The notes under the pieces are model-generated. The model ran no database searches, was not told the origin of the DNA, and worked only from the letters and a program-made list of their open reading frames with translations. The translations under genes and the position numbers were made by a program. Positions 53,244-64,000 of a stretch of 64,000 bases of DNA are shown here, piece after piece. The DNA is from Kitasatospora sp. NBC_00458 (GTDB lineage Bacteria; Actinomycetota; Actinomycetes; Streptomycetales; Streptomycetaceae). How positions within the stretch are numbered: position 1 is the stretch's first letter; the number at the start of each line of letters is the position of its first letter. The DNA lies in NCBI RefSeq assembly GCF_036013975.1, contig NZ_CP107904.1, positions 4,527,001-4,591,000 on the forward strand. The letters are read 5' to 3'.

Positions 53244-54377
53244 ATGCACGTCGCGCACCTGTCGCTCGCCGACTTCCGTTCCTACGCCCGGGCCGAGGTT
53301 CCCCTCGACCCGGGCGTGACGGCGTTCGTCGGGCCCAACGGCCAGGGCAAGACCAACCTGGTCGAGGCGGTCGGGTACGTCGCCACCCTCGGCAGCCACC
53401 GGGTCGCCACCGACGCCCCGCTGGTCCGGCTGGGCGCCGAACGCGCGGTGGTCCGCGCCTCCGTGGTCGCCGGCACCCGCACCTCCCTGGTCGAGCTGGA
53501 GATCACCCCCGGCAAGGCCAACCGGGCCCGGATCAACCGCTCGGACAACGTCCGCCCGCGCGACGTGCTGGGCGTGCTGCGCACCGTGCTGTTCGCTCCC
53601 GAGGACCTCGCCCTGGTCAAGGGCGACCCCGGTGAGCGCCGGCGGTTCCTGGACGAGCTGCTGACCGCCCGGGCGCCCCGGCTGGCCGGGGTCCGGCAGG
53701 ACTACGAGCGGGTGCTCAAGCAGCGCAACGCCCTGCTGAAGACCGCGGCGATGGCCCGTCGGGCCGGTGGCGGCAAGGGCGCCGACCTCTCCACCCTGGA
53801 GGTCTGGGACGGGCACCTGGCCCGGGCCGGCGCCGAGCTGACCGCCTTCCGGATCCAGCTGGTGGCGGCCCTCCAGCCGCTGGTGGCGGCCGCCTACGGG
53901 CAGCTCGCACCGGCCGCCGGCGACACCGTGCTGGAGTACCGCAGTTCCTTCGAGGGCGAGCTGCCGGGCAGCCGCGAGCAGGCCGAGGAGCAGCTGCTGC
54001 AGGCCCTCCAGGCGGTCCGCAAGCAGGAGATCGAGCGGGGGATCACCCTGGTCGGTCCGCACCGCGACGAGCTGGCGCTCCGGCTCGGTCCGCTGCCCGC
54101 CAAGGGCTACGCCAGTCACGGCGAGTCCTGGTCGTTCGCGCTGGCGCTGCGGCTGGCCTCGTACGAGCTGCTGCGCGCCGACGGCGGCGAGCCGGTGCTG
54201 ATCCTGGACGACGTCTTCGCCGAGCTGGACGCCGCCCGCCGCGACCGGCTGGCCGAGCTGGTGGCAGGCGGCGAGCAGGTGCTGGTCACCGCGGCGGTCG
54301 CCGAGGACGTTCCGAAGGCGCTGGCCGGTGTCCGGTTCACGGTCGCCGACGGTGCGGTCCAGCGCGTCACCGGCTGA
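53244..54377 (+). CDS. recF: DNA replication and repair protein RecF
   Basis: 377-aa SMC-like ATPase that loads RecA at gaps. Walker A is [13 protein letters not shown], the signature region is [20 protein letters not shown] and Walker B is [32 protein letters not shown] is the usual start. Two DnaA-box-like words (CTCCACA and CAGTCCACA) lie just before the ATG. Length is normal. Confidence 0.95.
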   Translation: MHVAHLSLADFRSYARAEVPLDPGVTAFVGPNGQGKTNLVEAVGYVATLGSHRVATDAPLVRLGAERAVVRASVVAGTRTSLVELEITPGKANRARINRSDNVRPRDVLGVLRTVLFAPEDLALVKGDPGERRRFLDELLTARAPRLAGVRQDYERVLKQRNALLKTAAMARRAGGGKGADLSTLEVWDGHLARAGAELTAFRIQLVAALQPLVAAAYGQLAPAAGDTVLEYRSSFEGELPGSREQAEEQLLQALQAVRKQEIERGITLVGPHRDELALRLGPLPAKGYASHGESWSFALALRLASYELLRADGGEPVLILDDVFAELDAARRDRLAELVAGGEQVLVTAAVAEDVPKALAGVRFTVADGAVQRVTG

Positions 54378-54472
54378 GCACCGGCACCGTTTCCCCACCC
54401 GATCCCCCCACCCGCCGCGGCCGGGGGCGCCGCGCGCACCCCTCCCGCTCCCGTACGCTGGACGGCTCACCG

Positions 54473-54493
54473 TTGTCCACAGGCTGGGGATAG
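54473..54493. promoter_or_regulatory. DnaA-box pair upstream of the dciA-like gene
   Basis: A perfect TTGTCCACA at 54473-54481 (plus) and a box-like TGGGGATAG at 54485-54493 lie directly before the ribosome-binding site of the DUF721 gene. They are positioned to allow DnaA control of a helicase-loader gene. Confidence 0.6.
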
Positions 54494-54502
54494 GAGATCG
54501 CC

Positions 54503-55042
54503 GTGAGCGAGCCGGCGGAGGACTCCCCGCAGTCGGGCGGCGCCGAGCTGACCGGCGCCGATCTGGCCCGCTCGGCGCTGCGGGCGGCCCGGGCCCAGGC
54601 CCGCCAGCGCGGCGAGCAGGTCCGGGAGAAGCGCGAGGCGAAGCGGCACGGTCTGCGCAGCGGGGCCCGCTCGGACGGCCGTGACCCGGTGCCGCTGGGG
54701 GCGGCGCTGAACCGGCTGCTGACCGAGCGCGGCTGGGAGTCCTCGGCGGCGGTCGGCGGGGTGATGGGCCGCTGGCCGCAGATCGTCGGACCGGACATCG
54801 CCGCGCACTGCACCCCGACGTCCTACGACGACGAGGCCGCGGTGCTCACCGTGCAGTGCGACTCCACCGCCTGGGCGACCCAACTCCGCTGGCTGGCACG
54901 ACAGTTGGTGGCCCGACTGAATCACGAGCTGGGCCACGGCACGGTCCGGACCATCAAGGTGCTGGGCCCGGCCGCCCCGGTCCGCGGCTACGGCCGGCTG
55001 CGCGCCCCGGGCAGCAAGGGGCCGGGCGACACCTGGGGCTGA
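54503..55042 (+). CDS. DciA-like helicase loader (DUF721)
   Basis: 179-aa protein. The N-terminal 55 residues are a charged, Ala/Arg/Gln-rich helix (LARSALRAARAQARQRGEQV). The DUF721 KH-like domain follows (LNRLLTERGWESSAAVGGVMGRWPQIVG in parts, then LTVQCDSTAWATQLRWLARQLV). DUF721/DciA proteins are the ancestral loaders or regulators of DnaB in bacteria lacking DnaC or DnaI. Placement between recF and gyrB is universal in actinobacteria. GTG 54503 follows AGGAG. The C-terminus is basic and Gly-rich. Confidence 0.88.
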   Translation: MSEPAEDSPQSGGAELTGADLARSALRAARAQARQRGEQVREKREAKRHGLRSGARSDGRDPVPLGAALNRLLTERGWESSAAVGGVMGRWPQIVGPDIAAHCTPTSYDDEAAVLTVQCDSTAWATQLRWLARQLVARLNHELGHGTVRTIKVLGPAAPVRGYGRLRAPGSKGPGDTWG

Positions 55043-57316
<2,274 letters not shown>

Positions 57317-57371
57317 CGCCTGCACCCAGGCCCCGCACGTACCAGTCCGCGTGAAAGGAAACTGACCACCA

Positions 57372-59984
<2,613 letters not shown>

Positions 59985-60134
59985 CCTCGTACCGTGTCGG
60001 CCGGTACCGTCGCGTCCGTACACGGCGCGGCGGCACCGGCCGCCGACCAGTACCGGGCAATCCCGCCGGGCGCTGGATGACGAGTGACGACGCAGGGCGG
60101 CGCCGCCGCCCTGGTGGGAAGTGCGGGAGGACCA

Positions 60135-60872
60135 GTGAGTGGAGCCACGGGTGCTGCGGGAGGAGCCACCGGCGGCCGTCCGGGCGCAGCACAGGGCGGC
60201 GGGGGCTACGGGGTGCCGCAGCCGCCGGCCGAACACCCGGCCGCGTCCACCTCGCTGATGCCCCCGGTCGGCGCGGCGGGACAGGGCGGGGCGACCTACG
60301 GCGGCCAGGCGACGCCCCCGCCGCCGCCGGGCGCCCCGGCGGCGGGCGGCGGGTTCTCGCAGCCGACCACCTACGCCAAGGGGCAGCCGACCCCGCCCCG
60401 GGGCACCCGGGTCGGCGGTCACACGCCGCCCGGCGGGACGCCCGCCGCGGGTCCCCGCCGGCCCGCCGCCCCGGCCACGCCGGCCGCGGGCCTGGGCCGG
60501 ACCAGGAAGGCCCGGCTGCGGGTGACCAAGGCCGACCCGTGGTCGGTGATGAAGGTCAGCTTCCTGCTGTCGCTGGCGGTCGGGATCATCCTGATCGTGG
60601 CGGCGGCCGTGCTGTGGATGACGCTGGACTCGCTGGGCGTCTTCGAGTCGCTGGGCAAGACCCTCAAGGACATCACCGCCTCGGACACCAACGGCGGCGG
60701 CCTGATCCTGATGGACTACGTCGGCTTCGGCAAGGTGATGACCTTCACCTCGCTGATCGCCGTGGTCGACGTGGTGCTGCTGACCGCGCTGGCCACCCTC
60801 TCGGCGTTCATCTACAACGCGGCGGCCGGCTTCACCGGCGGCATCGAGCTGACCCTCGCCGAGGAGGACTGA
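60135..60872 (+). CDS. DUF3566 membrane protein
   Basis: 245-aa protein. The N-terminal 130 residues are Gly/Ala/Pro-rich and disordered. The DUF3566 domain begins RKARLRVTKADPWSVMKVSF and has two membrane spans (LLSLAVGIILIVAAAVLWM and TFTSLIAVVDVVLLTALATLSAFI). It is universally next to gyrA in actinobacteria; function unknown, possibly envelope-related. GTG 60135 (GGGAGG just upstream) is preferred over GTG 60084. Confidence 0.85.
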   Translation: MSGATGAAGGATGGRPGAAQGGGGYGVPQPPAEHPAASTSLMPPVGAAGQGGATYGGQATPPPPPGAPAAGGGFSQPTTYAKGQPTPPRGTRVGGHTPPGGTPAAGPRRPAAPATPAAGLGRTRKARLRVTKADPWSVMKVSFLLSLAVGIILIVAAAVLWMTLDSLGVFESLGKTLKDITASDTNGGGLILMDYVGFGKVMTFTSLIAVVDVVLLTALATLSAFIYNAAAGFTGGIELTLAEED

Positions 60873-60938
60873 CCCTCCGGGCGTGATCCCGGGTCAGTTG
60901 CCCCCGCACGGACGGGTCTTCGTCCGCAGACGGAATGA

Positions 60939-60975
60939 ACGGGCCCCGCAGGCTGTTGCAGCCTGCGGGGCCCGT
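60939..60975 (+). terminator. Terminator of the gyrBA-DUF3566 transcript
   Basis: Perfect 16-bp stem with a 5-nt loop, about 65 bp after the DUF3566 stop. The rest of the spacer to 61143 holds no gene. Confidence 0.8.
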
Positions 60976-61143
60976 CGGCATTCGGGTGACAGCCGGTCCC
61001 CGCGGCGTGCCGCCCGAACGGGCGTCCGCCGTGGTGGGCTTAGCTTGGTCCGCTCGTTCCGAGTCTCCGACCGCCACAGGCCTCCCCGGTCCCACCGGCC
61101 GGGTCCGGTACGGCTGCGCAGGTACGCAGGACGGAGGCAGACG

Positions 61144-62535
61144 ATGGCGGAGCTCGCTCGGCGACTGGTCGGGGCCCTGGACGGGCTGCTGGGGGTTCCC
61201 GTGCCGCTGAGGATCCAGGCCTGGGACGGCAGCGTCGCGGGGCCGCCGGGGGCGCCCACGCTGGTGCTGCGCAACCGCCGTGCGCTGCGCCGCCTGCTCT
61301 GGCAGCCGGGGGAGCTGGGCCTGGCCCGCGCCTACGTCTCGGGGGACCTCGACGTCGCCCCCGGCACCGACCTGTACGACGTGCTGCGGGCCGTCGCGCA
61401 CTTCGTCGAGCGCCCCGAGATCCGCGGGCTGCGGTTCGGGGCGGCGGACGTCCTGGGGGTCAGGGGCCGCCGGGTGGCCGGGGCCCTGCTGCGGGCCGGG
61501 GCGCTGGGCCCGCAGCCCGTCCCGCCGCCGGAGGAGGCCCGTCCGGACGGGCGGCTGCACAGCCGCAGCCGGGACCGGGCGGCGATCAGCCACCACTACG
61601 ACGTCGGCAACGACTTCTACGCCCTGGTCCTGGGCCCGTCGATGGTGTACTCCTGCGCGTACTGGGAGCCCGCCGCCAGGAGCCTGGAGGCGGCCCAGGA
61701 GGCCAAGCTGGACCTCATCTGCCGCAAGCTCGGCCTGCGGCCCGGGATGCGGCTGCTGGACGTCGGCTGCGGCTGGGGCTCCCTGGTGCTCCACGCGGCC
61801 CGGCACTACGGCGTGACGGCGGTCGGCGTCTCGATCTCGGCCGAGCAGGTCGCGCTGGCCCGGAAGCGGGTCGAGGAGGCGGGGCTGGCCGACCGGGTGG
61901 AGATCCGGCTGCAGGACTACCGGGAGGTCCCGGACGGTCCGTTCGACGCGATCTCCAGTGTCGGGATGGCCGAGCACGTCGGCTCCGCGCAGTACCGGGT
62001 CTACGCCGAGAGCCTGTACCGGCTCCTGAAGCCGGGCGGGCGGCTGCTGAACCACCAGATCGCCCGGCGCCCCGACCTCCCGGGCGAGGAGTACCGTCCG
62101 AGCCCGTTCATCGACCGCTACGTGTTCCCCGACGGCGAGCTCTCCCCGGTCGGCTCCACGGTCTCCCGGCTGGAGGAGGCCGGGTTCGAGGTGCGCGACG
62201 TCGAGGCGCTGCGCGAGCACTACGGGCTGACCCTGCGTGAGTGGGTGGCCAACCTGGAGGCGCACTGGACGGAGGCGGTCCGGCTGGTGGGCCGGGGCCG
62301 GGCCCGGGTCTGGCGGCTCTACATGGCGGCCTCCGCGCTGGCCTTCGAGGAGAACCGGATCGGCGTCAACCAGGTCCTCGCCGTCCGTTCGACCGCCGAC
62401 GGTGCCGCCGGCCTCGCGGCGACCCGTGAGGAGTGGCTGCGCGCTCCCGGCACCGCCCCCGACCAGCCCGTCCCGGGGACGCCCGCCGCCGCCCCGGGTG
62501 AATCGGATTTGGGGGATCGGCGATCGGTCCGCTAA
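61144..62535 (+). CDS. Cyclopropane-fatty-acyl-phospholipid synthase family methyltransferase
   Basis: 463-aa SAM-dependent enzyme. The N-terminal lipid-binding half includes LLWQPGELGLARAYVSGDLD, the catalytic half AISHHYDVGNDFYALVLG, the SAM motif LLDVGCGWGSLVLHAARHYG, SVGMAEHVG, and a C-terminal helix bundle. These are CFA/CMAS signatures for adding a methylene bridge across unsaturated acyl chains of membrane lipids. The ATG at 61144 has GGAGG upstream; upstream in-frame sequence lacks conservation-like features. The last 45 residues are low complexity. Its stop region holds the promoter of tRNA-Ile. Confidence 0.87.
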   Translation: MAELARRLVGALDGLLGVPVPLRIQAWDGSVAGPPGAPTLVLRNRRALRRLLWQPGELGLARAYVSGDLDVAPGTDLYDVLRAVAHFVERPEIRGLRFGAADVLGVRGRRVAGALLRAGALGPQPVPPPEEARPDGRLHSRSRDRAAISHHYDVGNDFYALVLGPSMVYSCAYWEPAARSLEAAQEAKLDLICRKLGLRPGMRLLDVGCGWGSLVLHAARHYGVTAVGVSISAEQVALARKRVEEAGLADRVEIRLQDYREVPDGPFDAISSVGMAEHVGSAQYRVYAESLYRLLKPGGRLLNHQIARRPDLPGEEYRPSPFIDRYVFPDGELSPVGSTVSRLEEAGFEVRDVEALREHYGLTLREWVANLEAHWTEAVRLVGRGRARVWRLYMAASALAFEENRIGVNQVLAVRSTADGAAGLAATREEWLRAPGTAPDQPVPGTPAAAPGESDLGDRRSVR

Positions 62536-62538
62536 TCT
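62509..62538 (+). promoter_or_regulatory. Putative tRNA-Ile promoter in the 3' end of the preceding gene
   Basis: TTGGGG (62509-62514), an 18-bp spacer and TAATCT (62533-62538). The -10 overlaps the upstream stop codon, and the predicted start is about 7 bp before the tRNA. Confidence 0.55.
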
Positions 62539-62551
62539 TTCAGTGCGGCAA

Positions 62552-62628
62552 GGGGCTATAGCTCAGACGGTTAGAGCGCTTCCCTGATAAGGAAGAGGCC
62601 ACAGGTTCAAGTCCTGTTAGCCCCACCA
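62552..62628 (+). tRNA. tRNA-Ile (GAT anticodon)
   Basis: 77-nt cloverleaf with encoded CCA. The acceptor stem GGGGCTA pairs with TAGCCCC, the D-loop carries AGCTCAGACGGTTAGAGC, the anticodon loop CTGATAA presents GAT (62586-62588), and the T-arm is GTTCAAGTC. tRNA-Ile and tRNA-Ala following gyrA is a conserved bacterial arrangement. Confidence 0.97.
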
Positions 62629-62631
62629 CCG

Positions 62632-62664
62632 CGAAGGGCCCGGAGCAATGCTCCGGGCCCTTCG
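62632..62664 (+). terminator. tRNA-Ile terminator
   Basis: Perfect 15-bp stem with a 3-nt loop (AAT) immediately after the tRNA gene. Confidence 0.8.
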
Positions 62665-62762
62665 GCGTTTCCGTGGTCCGGGGGTGGAACCCCGGGCGCC
62701 GCCCGGGGGTTGTAGGGGTGGGCCGCCCGGCGGCGGGCGGCGTCCGGTGGAGGGACGGTGGC

Positions 62763-63101
62763 GTGGTGGCGGTGTTCTGGGCGATGAGCATCCCCGGCCT
62801 GGTATGCGCGCTGGTGGCGCTGGCCTTCTTCGACCAGCTGGCGCTGCGGGCGCGGAAGTCGCGTCTGGTGCCCTGGCGGGGGACGGGCCGCGAGGGGCAG
62901 ATCTCGGCGACCGGCTTCGAGCAGCTGCACGCGCAGTTCGCGGCCGGAAAGCAGCACCAGCTGGACGAGCGGCAGAGTTCGCTGATGCTGCGCGACGAGG
63001 AGGGGGAGGGCGCTCCGCCCCGGACCAGGGTGGACCTGGCGGCCGGTGTGGCGGTGGTGGTGCCGCCCACGGCGCCGCCCGCGCGCGGGCAGGGCCTGTG
63101 A
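62763..63101 (+). CDS. DUF6191-like small membrane protein
   Basis: 112-aa protein with one N-terminal span (VFWAMSIPGLVCALVALAFF) and a cytosolic hydrophilic part. The stretch FEQLHAQFAAGKQHQLDERQSSLMLRDEEGEG (in parts) and the ending RTRVDLAAGVAVVVPP resemble DUF6191 proteins of streptomycetes. No function is known. GTG 62763 has GGAGGG 8 nt upstream. It lies between two tRNA genes and stands alone. Confidence 0.72.
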   Translation: MVAVFWAMSIPGLVCALVALAFFDQLALRARKSRLVPWRGTGREGQISATGFEQLHAQFAAGKQHQLDERQSSLMLRDEEGEGAPPRTRVDLAAGVAVVVPPTAPPARGQGL

Positions 63102-63391
63102 CGGCCCTGAGGGGGCTCCACGGGGGCTTCGGGGGGTCTCTGCGGGGATTCGGGACCGGGCCGACCGTACGACAGGAGGTGTGGCGTCAATCCTCCGGCC
63201 GGACCGGTCGGTTGGAGGCAGCGGTGGCTGGTCACGATTGGGACACCGGTGTGTATCATCGGCCGCAAGGGCAGTCTGGCAACCCGACCGCCCGTTCGTG
63301 CTCGTAAGGAATCATGGACTCGTCGGCCCGGTCGAACCCGATCGGTGCACGGCTGCTGAGTCCGCCAACGCAAGAAGGACGAGGTCCCGCG

Positions 63392-63520
63392 GTGAAGAAG
63401 CTTCTCCTGGTCGCCCTGGTCGCCCTCGGCGGCTTCTTTGTCTACCGTCAGGTCCAGGCGGACCGCGCCGAGCAGGACCTGTGGACCGAGGCCACCGACC
63501 CGGTCCCGGCCGGCCGCTGA
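63392..63520 (+). CDS. DLW-39 family small membrane protein
   Basis: 42-aa peptide with one hydrophobic segment (LLLVALVALGGFFVYRQV) followed by a hydrophilic tail containing the DLW motif in AEQDLWTEATD. It matches the DLW-39 family, conserved in actinobacteria downstream of gyrA and of unknown function. GTG 63392 has GAGG upstream. The 290-bp spacer before it carries no other gene. Confidence 0.78.
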   Translation: MKKLLLVALVALGGFFVYRQVQADRAEQDLWTEATDPVPAGR

Positions 63521-63578
63521 GGCCGCCGGCGATCTGACGATCGACGATCTTCGGAGGCGCCGGACGGCGCCTCCCGGG

Positions 63579-63612
63579 CCGGTCGTCCCGGTCGGCTGAC
63601 CGGGACGACCGG
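63579..63612 (+). terminator. Terminator after the DLW-39 gene
   Basis: Perfect 15-bp stem with a GGCT loop, preceded by a second 9-bp hairpin at about 63553-63574. Confidence 0.7.
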
Positions 63613-63710
63613 ATTCCCCGGGCCCCGTACGGCAGGATTGCCGGACCGGGCGTGGGATTCGCACCGCGACCGGGTACGCTAGTGCCCGGCGGTACGCACG
63701 GTGCCGCCCC

Positions 63711-63783
63711 GGGGCTTTAGCTCAGTTGGTAGAGCGCTGCCTTTGCAAGGCAGATGTCAGGAGTTCGAGTCTCCTAAGCTCCA
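63711..63783 (+). tRNA. tRNA-Ala (TGC anticodon)
   Basis: 73-nt cloverleaf. Acceptor GGGGCTT pairs with AAGCTCC (one G-U), the D-loop is AGCTCAGTTGGTAGAGC, the anticodon loop TTTGCAA presents TGC (63744-63746), and the T-arm is GTTCGAGTC. The genome does not encode CCA here (ACAG follows), so Cca must add it. Confidence 0.97.
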
Positions 63784-63811
63784 CAGTTCCGCCCACCGCG
63801 TGTGGGCAGCC

Positions 63812-63849
63812 GATCGGCCGCCGACCTGAATCCGGGTCAGCGGCCGATC
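63812..63849. terminator. Terminator between tRNA-Ala and a convergent gene
   Basis: 10-bp stem plus a 4-bp inner stem, between the tRNA (plus) and the partial minus-strand gene. Confidence 0.65.
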
Positions 63850-63856
63850 TGCGTTC

Positions 63857-64000
63857 TCAGTGCGGTTTCCGCGGGTCGTGCGGCTTGGGCCGGTCGTGGT
63901 CCGGCCCTGATCCGGAGCCGTTCTCGGCCGGGGAGTCGGCCGGGGAGTCGGCCGGTGTCCCGGAGTGGTCGGGCCGGCCGGCCGCGGGGCCGGGGGAGGC
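63857..64000 (-). CDS. C-terminal fragment of an unidentified protein (cut by window edge)
   Basis: 47 residues plus stop, open to the right edge of the window. The peptide is Pro/Asp/His/Ser-rich (TPADSPADSPAENGSGSG, then PDHDRPKPHDPRKPH) with mostly G/C third positions, which fits a disordered C-terminal tail. The gene cannot be identified without sequence beyond 64000. Confidence 0.5.
   Translation of the reverse strand, partial: ASPGPAAGRPDHSGTPADSPADSPAENGSGSGPDHDRPKPHDPRKPH

Noticed and set aside
62552-63783. Integrated element at tRNA-Ile or tRNA-Ala
   Set aside because: No integrase, no duplicated tRNA 3' end and no atypical composition; both tRNA genes are intact in a conserved neighbourhood.

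Overview
This 64-kb window is the replication-origin region of a very high-GC actinobacterium, almost certainly a Streptomycetaceae member (Streptomyces or Kitasatospora). The evidence is the near-exclusive G/C at codon third positions, frequent GTG starts, a GC-rich oriC between dnaA and dnaN packed with TTGTCCACA-type DnaA boxes, an array of TGTTTCACGTGAAACA parS sites, a sigma-R type promoter before trxBA, and Streptomyces-type neighbours (FemX, actinobacterial Ino1, LppU/SCO3897-family proteins, DUF6049, DLW-39). Gene order from cca to the tRNA-Ala gene follows the conserved actinobacterial origin layout, also seen around mycobacterial dnaA.

Layout. 0-5.2 kb (minus): quinone oxidoreductase, YbaK-like deacylase, K+ channel, moeA, DUF6457 and mobA-like genes, a molybdenum-cofactor group linked by stop/start overlaps. 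5.2-8.8 kb: metallo-beta-lactamase-fold hydrolase, polyprenol-phosphate mannose synthase and manA. 8.8-14.2 kb: dnaB (minus), a MATE exporter (plus) and rpsF-ssb-rpsR-rplI (minus); a cluster of DnaA-box-like 9-mers lies between dnaB and the MATE gene. 14.5-24.1 kb: small membrane protein, femX, an alanine-racemase-like gene, a GT87-type membrane glycosyltransferase, a bifunctional PBP, a PadR regulator with palindromes at its promoter, and ino1. 24.2-29.2 kb: MFS transporter, two tandem LppU-like proteins and cca. 29.5-40.7 kb (plus): an unusual 77-bp tandem repeat carrying coupled mini-ORFs, DUF6049, murJ, a pseudokinase, sigM and its anti-sigma factor, trxB and trxA. 40.9-47.7 kb (minus): GNAT, parB, parA, rsmG, jag, yidC, yidD, rnpA, rpmH. 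48.1-60.9 kb (plus): dnaA, oriC, dnaN, gnd, recF, dciA-like, gyrB, gyrA, DUF3566. 61.1-64 kb: cyclopropane synthase-like methyltransferase, tRNA-Ile, DUF6191, DLW-39 peptide, tRNA-Ala and the C-terminus of a gene cut by the window edge.

The genes form an origin-centred housekeeping block: initiation (DnaA, oriC, DnaB, a DciA-type loader), elongation and repair (DnaN, SSB, RecF, gyrase), segregation (ParA, ParB, eight parS sites), translation (S6, S18, L9, L34, RnpA, Cca, tRNAs), membrane insertion (YidC, YidD, Jag) and envelope assembly with stress control (MurJ, pseudokinase, PBP, FemX, SigM, thioredoxin). I see no prophage, IS element, CRISPR array or obvious transferred island. The most interesting non-gene signals are a candidate DnaA-trio unwinding element in oriC, the DnaA-box cluster at dnaB, a 23-bp-arm inverted repeat containing parS, and the 77-bp repeat with overlapping mini-ORFs.
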